Shown here: positions 18,442 through 28,000 of the stretch, piece by piece
How the letters are laid out: every line of letters starts with the position of its first letter
Position numbering within the stretch: the stretch's first letter is position 1
DNA from: Martelella sp. HB161492
GTDB taxonomy: Bacteria > Pseudomonadota > Alphaproteobacteria > Rhizobiales > Rhizobiaceae
Length of the DNA stretch: 64,000 bases
Assembly: GCF_013184775.1 (NCBI RefSeq)
Contig: NZ_JAATVV010000003.1
Coordinates: 124,001 to 188,000, forward strand
Direction: 5' to 3'
Position numbers and translations under genes: made by a program
Notes under the pieces: model-generated
Database searches by the model: none
Seen by the model: the letters and a program-made list of their open reading frames with translations, nothing else
What the model was told of the DNA's origin: nothing

Positions 18442-19338
18442 TCAGCCGCTGGCCGGTGCCATCTCATTGACGACGGAGATGAAATGACCGGTCACCGGAT
18501 CGGGATCGTCGGCGCGGCTGTACATCCATACTTCCATTTCCTCGCTGACATCGTCGATTTCCAGGAAAGTGATGCCCTCGCCGGCATTCTTGCACAGCGC
18601 TTCTGAAATCACGGCAACGCCGAGATTGGCGTCGACCAGACTCAGCATCGTCAACGGGCTTGAGGCGAAGAGATAGTGGCGTGGCTGCCGTGGCAGTGTG
18701 CCGTAGATCGGCTGAACGTCACCGTTGATATTCTCGGTCTGCAGACTGATCAGGGTTTCCCGGGCGACGCAGGTGATCGAGACGTTTGTCTCGTGCGCCA
18801 GCGGATGCTCGTGCGAGACGGCGAGAAGATAGCGGAAGCCCGTCAGCCGGTGCCGGTCGAACTGGGCATGAAGTTCGGTATCGAAATGCCGGGCGGCGAA
18901 GGCGATATCGATTTCGCCATTGGCGAGCGCCCGCGCCTGCTCGAAGGGGTGGATCTCGCTCACCTTGATGTCGACGGCGGGAAAACGGCTGGAAAAGCGC
19001 CGGATGAACGGCGCCGTGACACCGGAAGCAAGCGCCGTTGCCGAGCCTGCCAGATGCAGCTTTCCAAGCTTGCCCTCGCTGGCCTGATGGACGCGCTCGA
19101 TGGCGCTGTCGAGTCGTTCGAGAATTGCGATGGCCTCGCTGCGGAACACGTCTCCCGTGGCCGTCAGCGTCACACCGGACCGGTCCCGGGTGAAAAGCTG
19201 GGTTCCGAGGTCTTCTTCCAGCGACTTGATATGCATGCTCAGCGCCGGCTGGACGATGTTGAGGCGTTGCGCTGCGCGACCGAAATGCAGCTCTTCGCAC
19301 AGAACCACGAAGGACCTTAACTGTTTGATATTCGTCAT
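18442..19338 (-). CDS. LysR-family transcriptional regulator
   Basis: 298 residues from the ATG at 19338 (an in-frame TTG at 19347 is a weaker alternative). N-terminal winged helix-turn-helix: LRSFVVLCEELHFGRAAQRLNIVQPALSMHIKSLE, followed by a LysR substrate-binding domain from about residue 90. Divergent from the amidohydrolase/KdgT-like pair, the usual arrangement for a LysR activator of an adjacent catabolic operon. The inducer is probably the substrate of that pathway, which is unknown. Confidence 0.92.
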   Translation of the reverse strand: MTNIKQLRSFVVLCEELHFGRAAQRLNIVQPALSMHIKSLEEDLGTQLFTRDRSGVTLTATGDVFRSEAIAILERLDSAIERVHQASEGKLGKLHLAGSATALASGVTAPFIRRFSSRFPAVDIKVSEIHPFEQARALANGEIDIAFAARHFDTELHAQFDRHRLTGFRYLLAVSHEHPLAHETNVSITCVARETLISLQTENINGDVQPIYGTLPRQPRHYLFASSPLTMLSLVDANLGVAVISEALCKNAGEGITFLEIDDVSEEMEVWMYSRADDPDPVTGHFISVVNEMAPASG

Positions 19339-19340
19339 AT

Positions 19341-19368
19341 TGATCAAATAGCATGATCAACATGATCA
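19341..19368. promoter_or_regulatory. Three TGATCA repeats in LysR divergent promoter
   Basis: TGATCA occurs at 19341-19346, 19354-19359 and 19363-19368 in AT-rich DNA right beside the LysR start. Such short palindrome clusters fit LysR-type autoregulatory sites (T-N11-A family). The intergenic stretch continues to 19619 without another recognised element. Confidence 0.45.
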
Positions 19369-19619
19369 TATCAATCTATTTTTCAATATCATGATTCCGG
19401 CCTAGATTGATCTTGCCAACAGGGGCAGCGACGTTCACTCCCGGCTCGCAAGCGGCACGCTGATGTCGCGCCTGCCTTCGGACGTTCCCGCCGCCCCTGA
19501 CTGATGGCCGTCGATATTTGAGAAGAGGCGCAGCTCCCATGCGCCAGACCGCTGAAGCGATGCTCGGCGGTGCAGGTCTCGGCTGGCCTTGCGGCACCAG
19601 GAAAAGAAGGAACAAAAAA

Positions 19620-20579
19620 ATGAAAAAGATTGGTCTCGAAGAACATTTCATCATCCCCGAGCTCGTCCCGCATCTGGAGGATACCTATCAGAACATCAAC
19701 AAGTCGCTGGCAAGCCGCGCCGTGCCACGGCTGCAGCAGCTGGGGGACGAACGCATCGCCGCCATGGATGAAGCCGGTCTCGACTTCGCGGTTCTTTCGA
19801 TCGCCGGTCCTGGCGTGCAGATCGAACCCGATGCCGCCAAGGCAACGGCCTATGCCCGTAAAGCCAACAATGTTCTGGCCGAGGCGATGCAGAAATATCC
19901 GAAGCGCTATGGCGGCCTTGCCCATCTCGCCATGCAGGATCCGGCCGAAGCCGCGCGCGAGCTTGAACGCTCGATCAAAGAGCTGAAGATGCAGGGCGCG
20001 ATGATCAATGGTCAGACGCTCGGCCTCTATCTCGACAATCCCTGCTATGACGAATTCTGGAGTGTTGCTGCCGCGCTGAAGGCCCCTGTCTATCTGCATC
20101 CGGGCAATCCGGTGCAGATGCCGATCAGCTATGAAGGTGCCAAGGCGCTTTATGGTCCGTTCTGGGGCTGGATGGCCGAGACCGGTTCACATGTGCTGCG
20201 GATGGTCGTCAACGGCGTTTTCGATCGCCATCCCGATGCCCGCATGATCCTCGGCCATATGGGCGAGACGCTGCCCTTCCTGATGTGGCGTTTCGACAGC
20301 CGACTGCCGACGGCCTACATGAATGTCGAATTGCAGCATGAGCCGACCTATTACATTCGCAAGAACATCACCTGCACGACATCCGGTGTCTGCGATGATG
20401 TGGCGCTGCGCTGCGCGCTCGATAATCTCGGCGAGGACAATGTGATGTTCTCGGCTGACTATCCCTTCGAAAGCCTGAAGGCAGCCTGTGACTGGGTTGA
20501 TGCGGCCGATATCGGCGCGGAGCGGCTGGAAAAGGTCACCCACAGAAACGCTGAAACCATCCTTCTCGGATTGAAATAA
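19620..20579 (+). CDS. Amidohydrolase-2 family protein, gamma-resorcylate decarboxylase-like
   Basis: 319 residues, metal-dependent TIM-barrel of the ACMSD/gamma-resorcylate decarboxylase branch. The first metal motif is GLEEHF (E-x-H in place of H-x-H, residues 5-10). Others are YLHPGNP (His near 161), ILGHMGETLPFLMWR (His near 214) and FSADYPFE (Asp near 284). The closest families decarboxylate hydroxybenzoates without cofactor; the exact substrate is not predictable. The start at 19620 follows GAAGGAAC. In tandem with the permease gene 70 bases downstream; probably one operon under the divergent LysR. Confidence 0.85.
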   Translation: MKKIGLEEHFIIPELVPHLEDTYQNINKSLASRAVPRLQQLGDERIAAMDEAGLDFAVLSIAGPGVQIEPDAAKATAYARKANNVLAEAMQKYPKRYGGLAHLAMQDPAEAARELERSIKELKMQGAMINGQTLGLYLDNPCYDEFWSVAAALKAPVYLHPGNPVQMPISYEGAKALYGPFWGWMAETGSHVLRMVVNGVFDRHPDARMILGHMGETLPFLMWRFDSRLPTAYMNVELQHEPTYYIRKNITCTTSGVCDDVALRCALDNLGEDNVMFSADYPFESLKAACDWVDAADIGAERLEKVTHRNAETILLGLK

Positions 20580-20649
20580 CAAGAAGGCGCGGGGCCGGCG
20601 GCGGATCTGCCGCCTGCCGGTGTCCGCCCCGGTTCTCTGGAGGCTTGCC

Positions 20650-21612
20650 ATGAAACTTCTGGCATCCATGCAGAAGGTTCCTGCCGGAACCCTCAATGTG
20701 CCGATGGCGATCACCGCTGTCATTCACACATTTTTCCCGTCAGCGCTGAACATAGGCGGCACGACCACCGCGCTTTTTGCAACCGGTACGACGACCTTGA
20801 TCGGCGTCATGCTGTTTCTCACCGGGACACAGTTCAAGCTTAATCAGGTCGCACCGACCTTCAAGCGCGGCTTTGTCCTGCTGGTGGCCAAGCTGCTGAT
20901 CGGTATCATCGGCTCGCTGATTGTCGTGCATTATCTTGCCCCTCAGGGCATCTGGGGCATGTCCACCATTGCGCTGGTGGCAGCGCTTACGGCCACCAAT
21001 CCCGGCATATACCTCGCCATCTGCGGCAAGCAGGGCGATGGGATCGACACGGCTGCCTTCGGTCTTCTGAACCTTATTTCAGTGCCCGCGATCGGCGTGT
21101 TCTGCATGGGGCTCGGGGCTGGCGGTGGCTTTCAGCCGATGATCCTGGTGCAGGTTCTCGTACCCTTTCTGGTCGGCATGCTGGTCGGCAACCTGGATGA
21201 TGACCTGTCGACCTTCCTGCGTCCGGGCAGTGCGATTGTCCTGCCCTTCCTCGGCTTCTGCTTCGGTTCGGCGATCGATCTGAAGCTGGTTGTCTCGGCC
21301 GGCATGTCGGGGCTCGTGCTCACGGCTTTCTATCTGGTCGTCAATGTGCCGATCCTGCTGGCTGTCGATCGCTTTATCCTGCGCCGTCCCGGCTATGCAG
21401 CCATGGGGGTTGCCAGTGCCGCTGGCGTCTCGACGGCCGTGCCACCGCTTTATGCGGCAATCGATCCGAGCTTTGCCCCTTATGTTTCGGTCTCTGTTGC
21501 TCAGATCGCCATGATCGTCGTCATCACCTCGTTCCTGATGCCGGTTGTCGCTGGCTGGTTCCGCAAAATGCCGGAGAAAGAGCCGGGCCACGCCGCCGCG
21601 GTGCATCCGTGA
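20650..21612 (+). CDS. KdgT-family permease (2-keto-3-deoxygluconate transporter-like)
   Basis: Inner-membrane transporter of 320 residues with about ten TM segments. It matches the KDGT family in its ALTATNPGIYLAICG motif (about residues 115-129) and overall length. Family members import 2-keto-3-deoxygluconate by proton symport, but here the partner is a decarboxylase-like enzyme, so the true substrate may be another small carboxylate. The start has a TGGAGG ribosome site. A strong hairpin follows. Confidence 0.82.
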   Translation: MKLLASMQKVPAGTLNVPMAITAVIHTFFPSALNIGGTTTALFATGTTTLIGVMLFLTGTQFKLNQVAPTFKRGFVLLVAKLLIGIIGSLIVVHYLAPQGIWGMSTIALVAALTATNPGIYLAICGKQGDGIDTAAFGLLNLISVPAIGVFCMGLGAGGGFQPMILVQVLVPFLVGMLVGNLDDDLSTFLRPGSAIVLPFLGFCFGSAIDLKLVVSAGMSGLVLTAFYLVVNVPILLAVDRFILRRPGYAAMGVASAAGVSTAVPPLYAAIDPSFAPYVSVSVAQIAMIVVITSFLMPVVAGWFRKMPEKEPGHAAAVHP

Positions 21613-21640
21613 ATGCCGGATTACCAGTGCATTCTTTCAG

Positions 21641-21671
21641 CAACAGGCACGTGATAGCCACGTGCCTGTTG
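21641..21671 (+). terminator. Strong hairpin after KdgT-like gene
   Basis: A perfect 13-bp stem (21641-21653 with 21659-21671) and 5-nt loop. No T tract, so termination may be partial or Rho-assisted. It isolates ureE from upstream transcription. Confidence 0.6.
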
Positions 21672-21786
21672 TGCTGTGAAAAGAGGCGGCTGTCACATTA
21701 ACTTGATCCCAACCGGTTTGCTGCTAAGAATGCAATTCTTGACTTTTTACCGTGGCTTCCGGCCACGCGCCTCGACTGGGTAAAAA

Positions 21787-22341
21787 ATGCAACGGATTTC
21801 ATCCTATATTCCTGCCGGAACCGATGACCGGCCCGTCTCCGGCCGGGTTGTTCTGACCCATGATCAGCGTCACCTGCGCCGCAAGCTTCTGCCGCTTGAA
21901 AATGGCGGCAGCGTCATGCTCGACCTCAAAGATGCCGTTCTGTTTGCAAGCGGTGATCGGCTGGAGCTTGAGAATGGTGATCTGATCGAGATTGTTGCCG
22001 CCCCGGAGGAACTCTTCGAGATCCGCCCGAAAAACGCGCTGCATCTGATCGAACTGGCCTGGCATCTCGGCAATCGCCATCTGCCGGCCCAGATCGAGGA
22101 GACGCGTATCCTGATCCTGCGCGATCATGTCATCCGGCAGATGCTGGAAGGCCTCGGCGCCACGGTTTCAGATATCGTCGCACCGTTCCAGCCGGTTCGC
22201 GGGGCATATCACAGCCACGATCACGGCCATTCTGACGGGCATAGTCACGATCATCATCATGATGATGATCACCATCATGGCCACGACCACCATCACCATC
22301 ACGGAGATCATGACCATTCCGGCCACCACCATCATGGCTGA
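21787..22341 (+). CDS. ureE: Urease accessory protein UreE (nickel metallochaperone)
   Basis: 184 residues. Residues 1-75 form the peptide-binding domain and 76-145 the metal-binding domain ([19 protein letters not shown], with the conserved His at the dimer interface). The tail from residue 142 is extremely histidine-rich (24 His in the last 43 residues), as in Klebsiella UreE, suggesting nickel storage as well as delivery. The ribosome site is weak (GGGT). It overlaps ureF by 8 bases. A small hairpin lies about 30 bases upstream. Confidence 0.96.
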   Translation: MQRISSYIPAGTDDRPVSGRVVLTHDQRHLRRKLLPLENGGSVMLDLKDAVLFASGDRLELENGDLIEIVAAPEELFEIRPKNALHLIELAWHLGNRHLPAQIEETRILILRDHVIRQMLEGLGATVSDIVAPFQPVRGAYHSHDHGHSDGHSHDHHHDDDHHHGHDHHHHHGDHDHSGHHHHG

Positions 22342-23011
22342 CAATCCGGGCCTTTCCGGATCGGCTCTCCTGCGCCTGCTTGCCTGGCTGTCGCCAGCCT
22401 TTCCGCTTGGCGGCTTTGCCTATTCGGGCGGGCTTGAAAAGGCGATTGACGATCGGTTGCTCACGGCGCCGGGAGATCTGGCGCCCTGGCTTGAAACCGC
22501 ATTGTCGCACGGCTTTCTGTGGAACGATGCGGTGCTTCTTGCTGCAAGCCATCGGGCGGATGGCGACGAGGCGGCGCTTGGCGACGTTGCAAATCTTGCC
22601 GCAGCCCTTGCCGGCTCGCGGGAACGCTATCTGGAAACGACGGCGCTGGGCGCTGCTTTTGTCAGCGCTGCCAGTGCCTGGCCGGTGCCGGCGCTTGATG
22701 CGCTTTGCGGCGCCGTGGCGCTGCCGGTCGCCTTCGGTGCGGTGGCTGGCAGTCACGGCATGGAGCTGGTCAGTGTTGCGCAGGGCTATCTTCAATCACA
22801 GGTCTCGCAGCTGATTTCCGCGGCAATCCGGCTGTCGCTGCTGGGGCAGACGGCGGGCCTTGCGACGCTGGCGGCACTGGAAGAGCCGATCATGGCTGCT
22901 GCCATGCGGGCGGCGGCCAGCTCTCTGGACGATCTTGGCGGCTGCAGCTTTGCCGCCGATATCGCGACGCTGCGGCACGAGACGCAGCATTCACGGCTTT
23001 TCCGGTCCTGA
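22334..23011 (+). CDS. ureF: Urease accessory protein UreF
   Basis: 225 residues, helical protein that bridges UreD and the GTPase UreG during nickel insertion. Conserved opening [24 protein letters not shown] (residues about 11-34). The start at 22334 overlaps the end of ureE by 8 bases, and the frame carries the conserved [15 protein letters not shown] near residue 140. Followed 57 bases later by ureG. Confidence 0.95.
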   Translation: MADNPGLSGSALLRLLAWLSPAFPLGGFAYSGGLEKAIDDRLLTAPGDLAPWLETALSHGFLWNDAVLLAASHRADGDEAALGDVANLAAALAGSRERYLETTALGAAFVSAASAWPVPALDALCGAVALPVAFGAVAGSHGMELVSVAQGYLQSQVSQLISAAIRLSLLGQTAGLATLAALEEPIMAAAMRAAASSLDDLGGCSFAADIATLRHETQHSRLFRS

Positions 23012-23068
23012 GACGCGGACCCATATTCGCGCCGCCTCACGCGGCGCTAACCTGTGACGAGGCATTGA

Positions 23069-23680
23069 ATGACTTCTGAAAACGGACCTTTGAGGGTTGG
23101 GATCGGCGGACCGGTTGGCTCCGGCAAAACGGCGCTGACGGAAAAACTCTGCAAGGCGATGGCGAAGGATTATTCCGTCGCTGTCGTCACCAATGATATC
23201 TATACGCGTGAGGATGCCGATGCGCTTGTGCGCATGCAGGCGCTTTCCTCCGATCGCATTGTCGGTGTCGAGACGGGCGGCTGCCCGCACACCGCCATTC
23301 GCGAGGATGCGACCATCAATCTCCAGGCCATTGCCGAACTGAATGCGCGTATTCCCGGCCTCGATCTGATCTTCATCGAATCAGGCGGCGATAATCTGGC
23401 GGCGACCTTCTCGCCGGATCTGGCCGATATCACCATCTATGTGATCTCGGTCGCCCAGGGGGAGGAAATCCCGCGCAAGGGCGGGCCGGGCATTACCCGC
23501 TCCGATCTGCTGATCATCAACAAGAAGGATCTGGCGCCCTATGTCGAGGTCAATCTAGACGTGATGGCCAACGACGCCAGCCGCATGCGGTCCGGCGGTC
23601 CGGTGGTGTTCACCGACCTCAAGCGCGGCGACGGCGTTCAGGAGATCGTCGCATTTCTCAAGCATGTCGGCGGTCTGTGA
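23069..23680 (+). CDS. ureG: Urease accessory GTPase UreG
   Basis: 203 residues. SIMIBI-class GTPase that drives nickel insertion. P-loop GGPVGSGKT (residues 13-21), the metal-binding Cys-Pro-His in [14 protein letters not shown] (about residues 69-82), [15 protein letters not shown], and the guanine motif NKKD. All catalytic residues are present. Last gene of the urease group; terminator after it. Confidence 0.97.
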   Translation: MTSENGPLRVGIGGPVGSGKTALTEKLCKAMAKDYSVAVVTNDIYTREDADALVRMQALSSDRIVGVETGGCPHTAIREDATINLQAIAELNARIPGLDLIFIESGGDNLAATFSPDLADITIYVISVAQGEEIPRKGGPGITRSDLLIINKKDLAPYVEVNLDVMANDASRMRSGGPVVFTDLKRGDGVQEIVAFLKHVGGL

Positions 23681-23710
23681 GCGGCCAATGATCCGTGTCA
23701 TCACGTGAAA

Positions 23711-23746
23711 ACGGCCCGGAACCACATTGGTCCGGGCCGTCTTTCT
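23711..23746 (+). terminator. Terminator after ureG
   Basis: Perfect 10-bp stem ACGGCCCGGA / TCCGGGCCGT with a 10-nt loop, followed by CTTTCT. Confidence 0.75.
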
Positions 23747-23820
23747 GGAAAAATCAGAGCGTTTTCGTGCGTTCTTTATCGCGCCACGCTGCTCTGAGCT
23801 GATCGCATGATCGGTGCGGC

Positions 23821-24507
23821 TCACAAGCGGCGGAGCGCGTCCATATCCTCAATCTCGATGATGCGACCATGTACGTTGACGCCGAGCTCCTTCAGGGAAG
23901 CGAAGGCGCGGGACAGGGCTTCCGGTGCCAGCCCCAGCTTGCCGGCGAGAAGGCTCTTCTGGAAGGAGAGGCGGAAGGAGGCCGGTGCGTCCTGACCTTC
24001 GCAATTTTCCAGAATGAAGTTTGCAACGCGCTGAACGGCGGTGTTGAGCCGGTCATTGGCGATGCATTCCATGGTTTCTTCCAGCTGGCCGGAGAGCGAG
24101 GAGGCGATTGCACGGGCAATCATGCCATTGTCGTTTTCAGCGATGGAGCGGACCTTGTTGAGGTCGTAGCGGGCGAGCATCGCCTTGTCGGCAGCCTGAG
24201 CGTGATATTCATAGGTGTCGCCGCCGAAGATCAGTTCATCGCCGAAGCTGTCGCCGGGACCGCAGACGCGGATATCGGCTTCGCGGCCTTCGCTGCTCTG
24301 GCGGTAAAGCCGGACATAGCCGGACAGGACCGAATAGAAATGTGTGGCGCGGTCGCCTTCGCAGAATACAACATCGCGCGGGTAGCAATTGGCGAAGGTG
24401 GCGCATTCCATCAGCCGGTTCATGGTCGCCATATCCATCGAAGATGTAAGCTTGGTCTCCACGAACAGTGTTTTCTTGCGTTCGTTCAGCAAAAGGGTCC
24501 TATTCAC
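23821..24507 (-). CDS. Crp/Fnr-family transcriptional regulator
   Basis: 228 residues. N-terminal cNMP-binding-like jelly roll (FCEGDRATHFYSVLSGYVRLYR, about 48-69), dimerisation helix, and C-terminal winged helix with the recognition segment EALSRAFASLKEL. The E-x-x-S-R pattern is that of Fnr/FixK proteins, which read TTGAT-N4-ATCAA. The N-terminal Cys spacing does not match the oxygen-sensing [4Fe-4S] Fnr cluster, so a FixK/Nnr-like role is more likely. Monocistronic, convergent with ureG. Confidence 0.85.
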   Translation of the reverse strand: MNRTLLLNERKKTLFVETKLTSSMDMATMNRLMECATFANCYPRDVVFCEGDRATHFYSVLSGYVRLYRQSSEGREADIRVCGPGDSFGDELIFGGDTYEYHAQAADKAMLARYDLNKVRSIAENDNGMIARAIASSLSGQLEETMECIANDRLNTAVQRVANFILENCEGQDAPASFRLSFQKSLLAGKLGLAPEALSRAFASLKELGVNVHGRIIEIEDMDALRRL

Positions 24508-24889
24508 TTGCCTGTCTCCTTAGTACCGGCCCCGCGGCGACCGTGATTGCCTGTTCATGACATGAAAGCACCGGAACACGCCGCAATGCTGCCGGATGCC
24601 GGCGATAGGGGTCCGTTTGTCTTGGGAATTACGGGCCGATCCGCCAAATATAGTTCCACCTGTTTCTGTCGTTTCGGATTTTTCCTTACCCGACAGATGA
24701 ATTGCGAAGCAGAAAACCGCCCCGGCGAAGCAGGCGGGAAAAGTGCGCTGCGACCTCCCAATCGCAAAATCCCTTTTCCTCTGCAGCATCGCGCTGAACT
24801 GACCTGGAGGTCATTCCGGCTTGAGCGCTTCTGCCGTTCGCCGGTTTTCTGCTGTGACTGAAACGTAATTCGGGTGGGGGTGCGAGTAT
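24508..24889. other. Long intergenic region upstream of the Crp/Fnr gene
   Basis: About 380 bases with no convincing gene. It would form a long 5' leader if the Fnr-box at 24890 drives the regulator. Open frames here lack codon bias and motifs. Confidence 0.4.
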
Positions 24890-24903
24890 TTGATTTCAAT
24901 CAA
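24890..24903. promoter_or_regulatory. Perfect Fnr/FixK box
   Basis: TTGAT-TTCA-ATCAA is a perfect anaerobox. It lies about 380 bases upstream of the Crp/Fnr gene and about 60 bases before a terminator, so it could drive autoregulation of the regulator or a short plus-strand RNA ending at 24993. Seen directly; target is inference. Confidence 0.55.
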
Positions 24904-24964
24904 TTGCCCCGTTCTATTTTGACAATTGTGGAAATTGCTTTGGCGCGAGCTGTCTAAGGCCAAG

Positions 24965-24993
24965 AAAAAGGCCGGTGCTTGACCGGCCTTTTT
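24965..24993. terminator. Bidirectional intrinsic terminator
   Basis: Perfect 12-bp stem AAAAAGGCCGGT / ACCGGCCTTTTT with a 5-nt loop, T tracts on both strands. It ends the minus-strand RND operon and could also end a plus-strand small RNA. Confidence 0.85.
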
Positions 24994-25044
24994 CAATCGT
25001 TCTTAGTGCGGTTTCCGGGGGCTTCAACCCGCAATCGGGGCGAT

Positions 25045-28000
25045 CTAACCGGGTGAGGAGCCGCGATGTTCGGCATCGAGGCGGTCAAGGCGTTTTTCTA
25101 ATTTCTCAAGATTGTCGCGCTGTCCCTCAAACATCGGGCCAAGCATTCCCGCAGTATAGACCACGTCGTTTTCGTCGCGCCTGCCGATGAAGCGTCCGAA
25201 GAACCAGCGCAGCAGCCGGGCGATATCGTCCATGGCCATGAAGAAGGCCGGAACCACCAGCAGGCTGAGCACGGTGGAGACGATGATGCCGCCAATGACG
25301 GCGATCGCCATCGGCGCGCGGAATGCTGCGCCCTCGCCAACGCCCAGCGCTGCCGGCAGCATGCCAGCCGACATGGCAATCGAGGTCATGACGATCGGGC
25401 GCGCGCGCTTCCGTCCGGCTTCCACCAGTGCCGCGCGCCGGTCCAGCCCGTGCCAGATCGCCTCCTTGGCAAAATCCACCAGCAGAATGGCATTCTTGGT
25501 GACGATGCCCATCAGCATCAGAATGCCGATCATCACCGGCATGGAGAGCGGGTTGTCGGTGAGAATCAGGGCGGCGGCGACGCCGCCCAGCGCAAGCGGC
25601 AGTGACAGCAGGATGGTGAAGGGCTGAATCACATCCTTGAACAGCAGAATCAGCACGGCCAGAACCAGAAACAGCCCCAGCAGCATGGCGTTGATGAAGC
25701 TCTGCTGCATTTCGGCCAGGATCTTGGCATCACCGCTTTCGGCCAGCTTGACCGTAGATGGTATTTCGGTGCTCTCGACAATCTCACGGAAGCTCTGGGT
25801 CGCGGGATCGAGCGCGACGCCCTGCGGCAGATCGGCGCCGATCGCCACGACGCGGTGCCGGTCATTGCGCTTGATCGTGCTCACCCCTTCCGAATAGCTG
25901 ACATCGGCGACCACCGAGAGCGGCACCAGCGCTCCGTCCGCCGTCTTCACCTTGAGCGCGCGAATGGCGGCGAGGTCCTTTCTGAGCGTGGTACTGGACT
26001 GCACCCTTATCGGGATCTGCCGGTCATCAAGCGAGATCTTCGGCAGGTTTGCGTCGATATCGCCGACCGTTGCCACCCGCACGGTCTCGGCAATCTGTGC
26101 CGGGGTCACACCGAGGCGGGCAGCAATTTCGCCCTTGGGCCGGATCTTCAGTTCCGGCCGCGGCAGGGCGCCTTCATTCGAGACCTTGGACAGTAGCGGA
26201 TCATCGCGCAGCTTCTGCTCCAGAAGTCCGACCGCCTTTTGCAGATCGGCCTCGTTATCGGAGAGGAAGTTGAACTCGATATCGCGTTCGCCGCGGTCAT
26301 TCAGCTTGGTGATGCGAAGATCCGGAATGTCCTCCAGAGCGGCGAAAACGCGGCTCTCGATCTGCCATTGCGGGATCTGCCGGCCGGATGTCGGCAGTTT
26401 CGGCAGATAGGGGCCGATCAGCGGCAGGCCGCCGAAGATGTCATTGACGATGGCTTCGGGCAGCGAGTGGCTGAGATTTTCCAGCGTCACGGTCAGCGTC
26501 GCCCGGCGATATTCCAGCTCTCCCGTTGGCGAGGAACCGCCGAGAACGGTTACGCTTTCGACACCGTCAAAATCCTTGATGCGGTCATAGATGAGGTCGG
26601 TGACCTCTTCCGTGTCGGCAAGCTGCGCATTGGGCGGCAGTTCCACCGACAGCACGATGCGCGAGGCATCCTCCGGCGGCATGAAACTGCCCGGTACTTT
26701 CGACAGAAAGAACATCGAAACGATCAGGACCATGATGGCCATGGCGATCGTGGGGTAGCGCCAGCGGGTCGTCCAGCGCACGGCGCTCGTATAGGCGCGC
26801 AGAACCCGGCCGTCATGGTGTTCGCTGTCTTCCTGCACTGCTTTCGCCGGCTGCAGCAGATAGGCCGCCATGACCGGAGTGATGAGGCGGGCCACCACCA
26901 GTGAGAAGAACACCGCAAAGGCGACCGTGAGGCCGAACTGAATGAAGTACTGACCGGGAATGCCCGGCATGAAGGAGACGGGCGCGAAGACGGCAATGAT
27001 GGTGAAGGAGGTGGCGATTACGGCAAGGCCGATCTCGTCCGCCGCATCAAGGGCGGCGCGGTAGGGCGTCTTGCCCATGCGGATATGCCGCTCGATATTC
27101 TCCACCTCGACAATCGCGTCATCGACCAGAATACCGGTCGCCAGTGTCAGCGAAATGAGGCTGACAAGGTTCAGCGAAAAGCCCATCAGATCCATGATCC
27201 AGAAGGTCGGGATCACCGAAAAGGGCAGGGCCACCGCAGCAATCAGCGTCGCCCGCCAGTTATGCAGGAACAGGAAGACGACGATGATGGCAAGGATCGC
27301 GCCCTCATAGAGCGTATCAAGGGCGGCGGTATAATTGCCCTTGGTGAAGTAGACCGCATCATCGATCAGGCGGATCTGCACATCGGGGTTTTCGGCGCGG
27401 ACTTTCTCGAGTGCTGCATCAACCGAACCGGCAACGCTGACCTCGCTTGCGCCCTTGGAGCGGAACACGCCGAAGGAGACCACCGGTGCGCCGTTGTAGC
27501 GCGAGAATGTGCGTGGTTCCTCATAGGTGTCGGTGACGGTGCCGAGATCGGAGAGCCTGGCAAAGCGGCCATTGCCGAGGGCGATCGTGCTTTCCTTGAG
27601 TTCCATGACGGAGCGGGCGTCACCCAGTGTGCGGATCGCCTGTTCGGCGCCGGCCACCTGGCCGCGGCCGGACCCCGTATCGGCATTGGTGCGCCTGAGC
27701 TGGGTGTTGAGATCGGAGGCTGTGATGCCATAGCTGGCGAGCTTGTTGTCATCAAGCGCAATCAGCACTTCACGGTCCGCACCGCCATAGCGATCGACCT
27801 TGCCGACGCCCTTCAATCCCTGCAATGCGCGGCTCACCGTGTCATCGACAAACCAGGAAAGTTCCTCAAGCGACATGTTGGGCGAGGAGACCGCGAAAGT
27901 CTGGATCGCCTGGCCTTCAACATCGATCTTGGTGATGACCGGCGTCTCGGCATTGGCGGGCAGGTCGGAGCTGATGCGGTCGATGGCGTCCTTGACATCC

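Noticed and set aside
22200-22335. Tandem CAT/CAC-type repeats
   Set aside because: They encode the His-rich tail of UreE and are not a separate repeat element.
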